Part shown: positions 24,670 to 34,599 of the stretch, one piece after another
How positions within the stretch are numbered: position 1 is the stretch's first letter
Layout of the letters: the number at the start of each line of letters is the position of its first letter
Origin: Trichaptum fuscoviolaceum
Lineage: Eukaryota; Basidiomycota; Agaricomycetes; Hymenochaetales; Trichaptaceae
DNA: 64,000 nucleotides
Assembly (NCBI GenBank): GCA_910574455.1
Contig: CAJSYZ010000007.1
Coordinates: 2,301,773-2,365,772 of the forward strand
Direction: 5' to 3'
Notes under the pieces: model-generated
Told to the model about the DNA's origin: nothing
Databases searched by the model: none
Seen by the model: the letters and a program-made list of their open reading frames with translations, nothing else
Made by a program: the position numbers and the translations under genes

Positions 24670-26943
24670 TTAGCAAACTTTCATCCGCACGACGGTCGGG
24701 TCATGATCGCTAGCCCTCGCATTAATGGTCGGCGCCCAGTTATTCACATGTATATGCTCGACCTCGACTCCGCGGTTCCTAATGGCCTTCGACACAAACA
24801 CATGGTCCAGTTGCTCGTTGTTTTGATCGAAGACGTACGTATACCGCTCCACGGGAGGTATCTTAGCAATCTCGTCCACCTCGAAGAGAATATTGGAGAA
24901 GGACGAAAAGACCGAGCGAGCCATGATAAACTCGTTGCAGTCCCCGCCAGTAATAATACTAGCGCCCTTGTCTTTAGCAAGAATGGACTTCACGAACGTC
25001 TGTTTTTTTTTCATGTAGACGTCAGGGACATTTAAAACGATCGCACAAAAAAAACATACTGCAACGGTATCGACTTGACTTGCTCGCTGGTCCACACCAA
25101 GGTTCGGAGGCGGCCTCGCATCCCCCTGATAGCTTGGGCTTCCGCTCTTCGATGTCAAATGTAGATTGATCGTGAAGAATCGCTTGCCTTTGCTCTTCGG
25201 TAGAACGGATTCCCAAACAGCCGCTAGAGGTTTCCGGGAGTCTAACCAGGCTTCGTTGGTTGGATCAATGCGGCCAGGATTAAATCTAACAAAACGTTAG
25301 AGGTCAAAACCCTATGATGAAGTAGATCAACCCACGTAAGACCTAGCTTCCCACTGCTATCCACCACTGCGGTTGCACTCAATGCGTCACCAGCGGGCGA
25401 GTTTCCGGATAATTTTAGTTTGTCTGGACGGTAACTGGTTGGTTCGGGCCTGAGCGACAATCTTACTGATTTATCCGAAGAACTTACAGGTAAACTTGGC
25501 GAATGTTCCCTCCGGGTTGTCCCCCTACAAGTGACCTTGTTAGCTGTACTCGAATGTGTAGGATACATGCAGTAGGTACCATCCTGTTTGTCAACGGGAT
25601 CGATCTGCACGAAGTCGTATTGAATCCCGCCGCTAGCGTTTGCAATGGCTGCGACAATATTAGACAGCGTGACGTTGGCATTCACGGTTCCATCATCCTT
25701 TGATCCTGAGTTATCTTGGATCTCTTGGATGAATAGTAAGTCAGGGGTCTTCAGATGGATGGCAATATGTGAGGCAATGATTGGCAGCGAGGATGAGGTG
25801 GGTGTGAAGTTGTCAATCTGTAAAATGATGAGTTGCTCGAGATAAACTAAAGTAGGATAAAGCACAGACATTGTAGTCCCCAATTGTCAACTCGCACGAA
25901 TCGGTGGAAGAGGATGTTAGGGTTGTTGGAGGGACGGTGAAATCGGGCGAGGAGACCAGCGTTGGCGCGGTTGTGGGTAAAATATAGAAAAAACCGAACC
26001 TGACGAAAAAGAGTCAAGGCAGTTATAGGGTGTAGTAAGATGAGACATACTGTTGCACAATAACGCCAGTGATATCCTGAAATACTTGCCCGATGGCAAC
26101 GTGAGGATTCTTGGTGCCATCAAGTGGCGATCCGACAATCAGAAATTCGGGATTGGCATCGGGTCTACCGTCCGGACCTAAGAATAGTCTCAACGGGAGC
26201 CAAATCAAGATTTTAGGCTTCCATTACCAAAAATCATAGTTACACCACCGCGAGCATTCTTTCCTGTCACCGGCCAGTCTCCGTACACCCAGAACTCCCC
26301 AAACGTGTTCTCAAAATCTACTACCGTTGGGCTCTTCACTGTGACAAGTTGTCCCTCGAGGCTCTCCCAGAAGTCGAGGCCGAATTTCGTAGGCTGCAGT
26401 GTAGCGTTTGTGACGGAGATAAGACTCTGGTTATTCGGTACTGCTAAGAATCCATCCGGACCTTTGTCGAGTGCGGAAAGTTGTTGAGTAGGAGGGCTTC
26501 GGTCTTGACCGAGTACGAGAGGAATTATAGTATGGTTTGAGCTCAAAACAGTGACGTTGGACGGACTTGATATCTCAGTGCCAAAAAGATTGTTAGGGGT
26601 CGTGCTTGACCGGAACTCCTGAACCGTGCCGCTGAGACTAATGAGGTCTCCGACATTCACACTAGCGAGGATAGTCTTGGAAGAAGTAAAGATATTCAAG
26701 CCATTCGACACGCGTTTGTCCTTCACGGGTTCTCCGGAAATCCAAAAACCAGACGGTCCCTACGTCTCATCAGCAAGCGATCCCAATTTATGACACGACG
26801 TGTACCTTCGCCGTTACAAGGCCCGTAAGGTTGGATACATGCTGCCCGTTCAGAGGTGAGAGAAAGGACGACCCTTGGATGTCTGTTACCGAGACGGACG
26901 AGACGAGCGAGAAGCAAGCTGCCAGAACAAACGAGGACAGCAT
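24670..26943 (-). CDS. secreted endonuclease/exonuclease/phosphatase-fold nuclease, copy 2
   Basis: Paralogue of the neighbouring copy, colinear over its whole length with the same motifs: signal peptide MLSSFVLAACFSLVSSVS, then TDIQGSSFLSPLNGQHV, FGTEISSP, LDFWESLEGQLVTV, VYGDWPVTGKNARGG, QEIQDN, GDCNEF and NARASDHDP. The open frame extends 18 codons upstream (to 26997), but alignment with copy 1 puts the start at the ATG at 26943, directly before the signal peptide. The two genes are clearly diverged yet most blocks are conserved, so the duplication is not very recent and both look under constraint. Its start lies about 250 bp from the left end of the large transposon. Confidence 0.8.
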
Positions 26944-27014
26944 TGCAGCAGACTGAACGGTTAAGTTCAACGCTGGACAAGCCAACGAGGTGTCCATGGC
27001 TGCTTAACAGTCCG

Positions 27015-27022
27015 CTTTTATA
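27015..27022 (-). promoter_or_regulatory. TATA box of nuclease copy 2
   Basis: TATAAAAG on the - strand, about 72 bp upstream of the ATG at 26943; good match to a fungal TATA box at normal distance. Confidence 0.55.
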
Positions 27023-27186
27023 GCAGAGATAGACTATGAGATTGCAGATAGTAGCACAGGCTGCACGTCGTGGTAGGAGACAGACACATGTGCTGGGTCA
27101 GGGCTCATAGGCGTAGGAGGAGAACAGCTGAGGTTGACGCGCCAATCGAGACGCGTAGACACGTGGCTGTGCCCAAAGCCTACCCA

Positions 27187-27219
27187 CATCAGGGAAACTT
27201 CCTTTTGCTTACGGCGACT
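27187..27219 (+). repeat. left terminal inverted repeat
   Basis: Reads inward CATCAGGGAAACTTCC then TTTTGCTTACGGCGACT. Against the inverted right end it differs at three positions and a one-base length change, i.e. about 30 of 34 positions match. It coincides with the border where ordinary gene-dense sequence gives way to repeat-rich DNA. Confidence 0.75.
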
Positions 27220-28284
27220 GGCGCGTCCTGGCGCGCCCTGAAGCTTTCTTAAATGGGTCGAAGCGCTGCCACGCCTGCCTGAAGGGTTGTCTGGCTGCCT
27301 GATGGCCTTAAAACACGGCGTTTCAGGATAAAATCAGTGCAAAAGGAGGGGAATTGTACATCAGGCGGCAAGCCAGGATTAAGTGAGGTTTAAGCACCGG
27401 CATGCCAGTGGGCAGTTCAAGTGCAATGGTAAGTGCAACATAAGTGCATCAGTTTCGAAACGGAAGTTCTCCAAATTGGATGTCATCACTCAACTTTGAT
27501 GCTGTGTATCATTGCACTTACCAACTTGAATACATATTATATCTGATAAACACATGCCAGCAATATGATATTTCTAATCTTTCATAGTAAAGTAAAATGT
27601 TTGTTCTGGTGGAAGCCGAGAAAACAATTTGCACTTGAAGGAGCACCGCTACTACTACTACTAGTACTAGAGTAGTACTAGCCTGAGTCATGCCTGTGTC
27701 GATTTAAGTTGTTGTGGAAATTTTGAAAAGTCAAGCCCTGAATCATAGAGAGAGACTGGAAGATGGTAGACTACTTGTAAGTGAATAAACAGTGCTGAGG
27801 CAGGAAGTTATACATACCCTAGCATTTTTTGAACGAACCTCACACCTCTCATAACAACCGACGCTGCCACTAGTAGCGTCAGAATTCTCCGAGTCTATCG
27901 TATACTGTAGGAAACAAAGGGTCAGCTCTCAATCTGTACTGAGATAGTAAACGGCTTGAATCACCTTTGTCAATCGCGTCCTCTTCGTCCAACTCGCGCC
28001 TTCCTCCGACTCGGACTCCGCAATTAGACATAAATGCTGCTATGAAGCGCAGGATAAAGGTTATAATGTTGAGTAGCATGACAGTTAATGATCGCGCGAG
28101 CATAGGTATTTAGCAAAGAGATATTTTGTCCTCCTTTTATAACTTGAAGCTGTTTGAACCATTCTTCTGGATTATTCGAAAGAGCGCTCACCGCACACCG
28201 CCTGCGAGTCCGAGTCACACTGCGCAGCGCTCTGATTCTGATGGAAGAGAATAAATCCGCTTTAGTACGAAATCAAGTAAAGTT
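27220..28284. other. left subterminal region of the large transposon
   Basis: No convincing gene up to about 27880. Contains GCGC-rich subterminal sequence, the first copies of the element's palindromic words (ATGCCAGTGGGCAGTTCAAG near 27400) and a TACTACTAGTACTAG run at about 27650-27680. Confidence 0.4.
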
Positions 28285-29159
28285 CATCTTGAAGTCGTCT
28301 TCTTGATTTCATTACTCTGAAGAAGCATTGGGAGACTTTGTTATATCTGATTTCCGAAGTTGATCCGGAAAAAAGAACTCACAAAATTTTAAGAGATCGA
28401 GTCACAGTCATCTTGAAGCTGTCTTCATTTCTCTGAAGAAGCATTGTGAAGACTTTGTGATATTTGATTTCCGAGGAGACGGAAAAAAGGAACTCACGAA
28501 ATTTTAAGAGATCGAGTCACAGTCATTTTGAAGCTGTCTTCATTTCTCTGAAGAAACATTTAAAAACTTCGTGATACCTGATTTCCAAGGACTCGGAATC
28601 GGTAACGGAAAGAAGGAACTCACGAAATTTCAAGAGATCGAGACACATTCAAACTGTTTCAAGCCCACTCAGGCTAGCACTCCTCCTCGTCCACCACACT
28701 TTCTATCTTCGCCTCTTGGGTCCGAGTCTGCGGCTGTCCGCCTTAAAGCACGCCTTCTTTTGAGTGACCGGGGAACCGCGGAGGGGGGTGGTGCGACAAC
28801 TTTCCAATCGCCTACTAAACACTGAGTCTTTCAACGTTCGAGCTCAGGTAATTTCGTTCCTCGTCTGGGCCTGTAATTCCGAGCGATAGCGAGGTTGTGT
28901 AGTTCGCCCACGTCGCCGTAGGTTTCTTGGGCTTCCTCGAGGAAAACGGTGGAGGAAGTACAAGTTCAACAATACAGCCTGAGGTGGGTGTAAAAAGCGG
29001 TGACTCAACTTGAAGTGACCTGGCAGTCACAGGATACCTTCCTATGATTTTGGCTGTGCGCTCACTGGCACTGCCAGTGGCACCAAGGCTGCCACTGCCA
29101 GTGCAGTGGCAGCAGGCTGAGCTAAAATCTATGCTCTTGTTCACTTTTTCCTGCCTCAT
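27879..29159 (-). CDS. possible fragmentary multi-exon gene (cargo), unknown function
   Basis: A 114-codon open frame starts at 29159 (MRQEKVNKS...), with an ordinary-looking Pro/Lys-rich composition; further down the strand three repeated segments each contain a GTGAGT donor, and a possible last exon (ending ELDEEDAIDK, then a donor gtgatt, acceptor ctacag, VYDRLGEF and a stop at 27879) is visible. I could not join the parts into one uninterrupted frame, so this may be a degraded gene or two unrelated frames. No family recognised. Confidence 0.25.
28285..28650. repeat. three tandem copies of a 115-124-bp unit
   Basis: Copies begin at about 28285, 28409 and 28524 with CATCTTGAAG(T/C), and share TTCATTTCTCTGAAGAA, GATTTCCGA, GGAACTCACGAAATTTTAAG and AGAGATCGAGTCACAGTCAT segments. 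Copies 2 and 3 are most alike; copy 1 has indels. On the - strand every unit has a GTGAGT splice-donor sequence and an AG acceptor context, so the unit could be an intron/exon cassette. Confidence 0.75.
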
Positions 29160-30388
29160 TTTCTCGATATTATCTCAAAAACTTATATGATATCCATACT
29201 TCTATCACTATGCAGTTCTTGAGACCTCAAATGTGATGGTAAAGTGCTTTAACACCCTTCTGTCCTTCATGAGGGGTAACGTGTGACAAATTAAGTAGTC
29301 ACTGGCAGGCTGTAGCTTCAACAAGTTCGAAAACGAAGCTGCTCAGGCTGACGTTTGTCAGTGCCAGGACCAGCAGAGATGATGTCGCGTGCACTGAAAT
29401 AGTACTTATGTAGTACGAAGCCTATCATCATGATGGTACATATGAGTTGTGGTTCCTTGGATTGCATTCATATTTACTCACCTTTTCTATCCACTCTATT
29501 TCATGTTTCTCCGAGTCTTCAGGAGGTCCTTCAAGTTCTTTCTTCGCCGTTCCCCATCCTTCAAGTTGTACAGACCTCGTACATATCTATCCCTATTTCC
29601 TTTATGCCGTAAACCATCTTCATGCTGCCTCTTCGTGCATCGTCTACAATATATATATCTCACAGTATTTGCAGAAATGTATCTTATGATAAACCCACTA
29701 CTATAGCAGTATTACTCGAACATGGTGGTAGTTCGGTACCGGAGCCTGAGGAGGGTCAGAGTCCACTGCCACTGGCAGTGGCAGCCTGAGCTTCAACTTG
29801 AACGATGGCAATGCATCATGATCCGACTTGGAGGCTGAGTCGTATGACTCCGCAACTTGAACTTTCCGTGTCCCCTTCAAGTTTAACTTCCAACGTTGTT
29901 ACGCATACAATGATTCAAGACCATGATTATACAGCCTGAAGTTCAAGTGGCTTCATCTTGAAGTAATAAGCAATAATTCCCCATAAACTTCAAATCAGGG
30001 CCCATCCGCCGAGGGAAGACGATCCTCCAACTGTCCGAGTCCAAGTCGCGAATCATGTCACTAGAACAAGTACAAGTTCAAGTTATCACTGGCTACTAGC
30101 TAGCAGTATACTTCAAGTTCACGGATGGAAACCACACTTGCAATATCATTCCCATTTCCTCAAGTCATACATGTACTACCACATAAAGCGCACGCCAAAG
30201 GCCATCAAACACAGAGCAGGAAACAAACGTACGAATACGCAACACCATCGCATGAGAATAAGAAAAGAGCTCCACTAATTACTACTATAGGAGTTGAGAG
30301 GAGCATCGTTATACTTCATTGTCCGGAAGTGCATTCATGCCTAGCTTGAATTCACTTTCAGCTAGAGAAAAAGAGGTCTCAAGATCTT
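29160..30388. other. non-coding cargo spacer rich in palindromic words
   Basis: No gene seen. Contains CACTGCCAGTGG/CACTGGCAGTGG words (about 29765-29790), AACTTGAA/TTCAAGTT words (29795-29960, 30040-30120) and pyrimidine-rich low-complexity DNA near 29500-29620. Confidence 0.5.
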
Positions 30389-33026
30389 TCACCGTTTGCC
30401 ATAGAGCGACACCATAAGTATAACCGTCGAGTACACTCTGATTATCCCTATCCCTCGCTTCGATGAGTCCGCAAGCTGAAATGGTACAACTGCACGTCTG
30501 TGCTGATCAATGATTATGGCACCCGAATCCCCCGGTTCTGCGAACATAGCATTGTTCCTATGCCCGATATTCCCTAAACCAACCGAACCCGGTGGGATCT
30601 GTAAAGCAATATGCGTAGTCTGCTCAACGTGCCCAGGGGAAACCTGCATAGATCTGAGAACGGCAGCAACGTTGTTGACCTCGCCTAACGTATGGCCAGT
30701 TTTCCAGCCCCATTTGTACACAGTTCGCTTAAACCCCACAGCGACGAGATTGTCGATGAAAGTCCATCCATAATCATAATCTGCGTCCAATTGGTGCTCC
30801 TGGACCCGGGGGAATATATTTTCTTCCGGAACATATCCCGCAATTCGGATTGGACTAAAGAAGTCCCTCCCTTTCCAGCCAAGCCTAGACAAGAGTGCTT
30901 CTCGTGGTACAGACTGAGCTGCCGACGATGGAGGAAGCCTATTAATGTCGATGACGTTATAGAAATTGTTCCAACTGAGACCTTCACCATCAGTAGAGGA
31001 AAATTCAAATTCGTTGGGGAGGCATTGGTCGTCCACCTCGATCAAGCACCAATCCGTAAGGTAGGGTGTCTTGGAGATAGTCAAGTTACCCATTCTTCGA
31101 GGGGGAGCATTGGCCACTTTCCCAATACGATTATTAATCCACAAATGTGGCGATGACGTCTTATCAAGCCAAGATTGCTCAATGAATTGACACTTGTTTA
31201 CGATATCCGCGAAAGCTTGTTGTTCAGCAGACGGCGGAAGATCAGGTGCCAGTGGCTGAGTAAACGCTGCCGCTTCTAACTCATCGTGAAGCGCGCCAAT
31301 CATTGGCACATGGGCGGCTAGAGCCTCGCGAGAGAAGAGATAAATTGGGCAATTGTCGTTTGGGTCGCGCGGCTTATTTGTTGTATCTGCGTATGGATCG
31401 TAGTCTCCGAATTTCGAAGGAACGTTGCCATGGCGGTACCGAGGATGAACACCTTGAACGTCGTGTTATCGAGCTTTTGTAGGATAAAGAGCGACCCCGT
31501 TGAGAAGCCACCCTCCAGATTGCCAAGGCAAGTTCCTGTGACCATGGAGAAAGACGGTGTCATACGACTGATTGGCTTGTTGGCAGCTGCCACTGGCCTG
31601 CTTGGGAAATCCATCATGCGATCCCACAGGCGGAAATAATTATCGGCTCCCGCAGGTGCGGTGAACAGTATCTCTGTTGGGTAGGCGTAGGGTTCTGCCC
31701 CGTGAGCGCTAGCGACAAGGGGCCTGGTGCTGTTACCGTCATTATGCTCAGTGACATCCCCCGCACCTCCATTGTTCGTCGGAGCAGTGCGACGATCGGA
31801 ACGTCTGGGAAGGTTGGTGAGTTCCGGATGAAAACTGAAGCCAGTGTGAACGGGAGCGGTATTGCCAACGCCAGTCTCAGCATGACCGCTAGCCAGAGTA
31901 TTTGAGTCGCCGGTGCCAGTGCGCACAACAGGTGGAACACTGACAGAAGCTTTGCCCTGGCCTGAGGCGCTAATGATTTTTCGCTCCCTGAGCTCGACCT
32001 CAACGTCGAAGATGCGCATTTCAAAGAGGAACTCTTTAACGCGTTCCGCGATGCGGCACGCATCTTCAGTGCGAAGTGACGGGTCGTTGACTCCGATCAA
32101 AACAAAAACAGGGCACACCCGACTATCTCCGTAGGCAACACGGTTGGCTTCCAGACTGTTCCACCGCAAATTCTCGGAATCGAGATACTTCATGATCTTC
32201 TTGAGCAGTTGCGGCCATACATTGGCAATCCGGTGATTTCCAACAATGCCCACATATTTACGTTTTTTGGTCGCCGTCCAATTGGGACCGGTTCGCCCGA
32301 GCAGGCGCGGTTTGCCAGGGAAGCCAAGGTAGTAACCTTTCTGCTCCTCTTCTGACACATGTGTTCGTCGTGGGAGATAAGCGTTAGGATTTTGCGCGAG
32401 AATCGTATTCACAACCGCTGAAGACAGGACGGACTTGGTTTGCTGTGACTTCAAGTCTGGTTGAAGGGATGCGAGAGGAATTGATAGTAGGAGGCTTCCC
32501 CCCTCCGAGTCTAAGGAACTCGTGACGGTGAATGACCCACGGGCAGGGCCACCGGCAATGATAAATCGTTCCCCCGAACCTTGTCCTTGCACAGGTTCGT
32601 CATCAGTAATCGCAGTTTCTGGGGCCTGTGAAACTGGTAACGGGTTAAGTACCAATCAGTTTCGCCAGTGTCAGTGAAGGGAAGGAAGGACTCACTTTCA
32701 GTCGGCATTGATGAAGAATGTCCTCCTGCAGCTTCTTCAACGTTAACCCCTAGGGCCTGCAAAACTAGAGATGGGTGATGCAGTAATCAGTATTGCCAGT
32801 GTCAGTGAAGGAAGGCATAGGACGCACATTGCGCACTGAAAGGTGGCGTTGTAACTCCCAGTACATCTTCGTCTTGTACTATTGGGGTAGTCAGCAATCA
32901 GTATTGCCTGTGACAGAGATGGAGAACGCAGAACTCACATCCGCGTCGGTCATTGTTTGCTCTACTAGTAGTATTCCTTGGATGTGGCCCTGGCAAGCCT
33001 GGAGGTTGGGGGGCGGTGGATGTCAT
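30389..33026 (-). CDS. trypsin-like (GDSG) protease-fold protein with conserved fungal N-terminal domain; apparent frameshift
   Basis: Exons from the ATG at 33026: 33026-32939, 32878-32828, 32764-32696, 32633 onward, with three phase-1 introns of 60, 63 and 62 nt. The ~440-aa central region (LRWNSLEANRVAYGDSRVC, FVLIGVNDPSLRTEDACRIA) is a domain I know from many uncharacterised agaricomycete proteins. It is followed by a chymotrypsin-fold segment: FSTGSLFILQKLDNTTFKVF, ILGT, then in another frame RHGNVPSKFGDY, later VYKWGWKTGHTLGEVN and AEPGDSGAIIID, whose Ser is the expected nucleophile. Near 31430 the reading frame shifts by one base just where the catalytic His is expected; both sides remain open and coherent. 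Either a mutation, a sequencing error or an unusual junction. Role unknown; transposon cargo. Confidence 0.6.
32634..32938 (-). repeat. three consecutive near-repeat introns (32938-32879, 32827-32765, 32695-32634)
   Basis: Each intron has donor GTG(A/C)GT, the shared core TCACTGACACTGGC(A/G)A(T/A)ACTGATT (first copy TCTCTGTCACAGGCAATACTGATT), and a pyrimidine-poor AG acceptor. All are phase 1 and 60-63 nt. Exons between them begin alike (TACAAGAC, TTTTGCAGGCCC, TTTCACAGGCCC), pointing to duplication of an intron+exon unit. Confidence 0.85.
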
Positions 33027-33129
33027 AGTGGTAGTACTGGTAGTAGTTGCTGGTTACTAGTAAGTAGTAGAAGTGAAAACAAGAGACTACTACTAAATAA
33101 ATAGTAGTACTGGTAGTACGTCACTGCCA

Positions 33130-33410
33130 GCAGAGCCTGAGGGTTCAAGTTCCGAGGCCAGTGAGTGCCAGTCTTTTATACAACTTCAACTCATCATTCA
33201 CACGCCGGTGCGGCGCCACCGTGACTCCGAGTCCGACTCCGAGTCGGACAGGCTCGGAGTCACTGCCAGTGCCAGTGGTGCCACCGTGACTGCCAGTGGC
33301 ACTGGCACTCAGGTGGCACCATGCACTCACTGGCACCTGAGGCTGAGGCTGCCACTGAAGGAGCCTTAACCTGAGGTGGCTGAGAAGTAACTTGAATTCA
33401 AATTCAATGA
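33130..33410. repeat. dense cluster of interrupted palindromes
   Basis: Upstream of the protease-fold gene: alternating GACTCCGAGTC/GACTCGGAGTC, CACTGCCAGTG and CTGAGGCTGAGGCTG words, many overlapping (for example GACTCCGAGTCCGACTCCG at about 33223). 33411-33637 continues with ACTACTACTAGTA and TTCAACTTGAAGTTGAAG. No gene. Confidence 0.7.
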
Positions 33411-33637
33411 TAATGTGGAGTACAAATCATGAGGCTACTACTACTACTAGTAACTTCAACTTGAAGTTGAAGCAAACTTTGAACGCAACACGCCATTCAA
33501 GAAAATGACAAACATCATACTAGTAGTAGTTGACCAGGAAGATAAAGATCAAGCAGCTCGTTGCATCCAAACCCTTCAAGTTGTCCTGTCACGGTACTCG
33601 TACACGGATACCTCCAAATCCGCCATTGCCAGTGGCT

Positions 33638-34531
33638 TCACTGTGTGATCGTCTGAGTTGACACATCTGTGAGCTGCTGCACGCCTGCGCCTAAAATCCG
33701 AAGTACCAAAGAATCAATGGGTAGTTCATCCTCAGCCTGCGAGTTGGCGCCTAGTAAGATGGACCGCAACTTCTGGCCCCAAAAACGCCCACTGATATGC
33801 GACTCATTGAAATTCCGGCCGTAAGGCTTGTTTTGATCCGCTATCTCGCATAATGTGAGCAGTCGGGTTTTTACAGGTTCGGGGAAAACATCCTTTTGCA
33901 CTTTCAAAATGTCCTCAGCATTCTCAACAAATGTGCGAAGGCCAGCGGGGTCACTGATTTCAGAGCGGTCATGGGCAACCTTGTTTAAAAACATTCGGAA
34001 TCGTGTGTCGTTGAAAATGTCAGGGACGAGTTCGTCTACCAAGATAATTCTCATCGCAGTGTCGAGGGTTAAAGCCTTCTCCCTATGCTCATTACGTCGA
34101 TTCAATAGCCGCCGTAGTCTCAAATCATCGGGAGACACGCTCGTGTCTTCACGGGCTTTGGGGATGGGTTCGTTCGTCTGACCCGCTTTCAGGTCGGCGG
34201 ATGCCATTGGCACGGTGGCCTCCATTTTCAGGCATAAACGGTCGAAGTATTCTTGCATCTCCTTCAACGCGACATTGACCTGCGGCACTTCGAGAGTCCC
34301 GCCTACAGCCACGCACGGTATATCCTCCGGGCCCACGTACTCTTGCCCGTCCAGCTCAGCCATCCTGGCAAAGTGGTCCTCGAAGTGGAACTTTACCATC
34401 AAGCCTTTGAACCGATGTTCATACATTTGGTCGTCAAAGAGATAGCCGGTAAAATCCTTATCCAGTATTACTTTCGCGTTTGTGTTCCAGGCCGCGTCGG
34501 CATCCAGCAAATCAATAGTCTGAGGATCCAT
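33638..34531 (-). CDS. uncharacterised 297-aa open frame, probably the C-terminal part of the coiled-coil gene
   Basis: Uninterrupted frame with an ATG at 34531 (MDPQTIDLLDADAAW) and a stop at 33638. Composition is normal and mostly helical (YLFDDQMYEHRFKGLMVKFH, LKVQKDVFPEPVKTRLLTL); no domain recognised. Upstream the sequence TG|gtccga...gctaag|C would splice it in frame to DEFEAVDVSEDASKEK...SNFSW, the open frame on the far side of the hexanucleotide tract, so it may not be a separate gene. Confidence 0.5.
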   Translation of the reverse strand: MDPQTIDLLDADAAWNTNAKVILDKDFTGYLFDDQMYEHRFKGLMVKFHFEDHFARMAELDGQEYVGPEDIPCVAVGGTLEVPQVNVALKEMQEYFDRLCLKMEATVPMASADLKAGQTNEPIPKAREDTSVSPDDLRLRRLLNRRNEHREKALTLDTAMRIILVDELVPDIFNDTRFRMFLNKVAHDRSEISDPAGLRTFVENAEDILKVQKDVFPEPVKTRLLTLCEIADQNKPYGRNFNESHISGRFWGQKLRSILLGANSQAEDELPIDSLVLRILGAGVQQLTDVSTQTITQ

Positions 34532-34599
34532 CGGGTTCCTTTCCAGCTGGCTTAGCCGGCGATCGAGGAGGAAGAATAGTCTTCGGTGAAATTCGAAGA

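Noticed and set aside
27180..27199. hAT family assignment because the TIR contains CAGGG
   Set aside because: The 8 bp on the two sides do not match as a hAT duplication should, and no hAT transposase is present.
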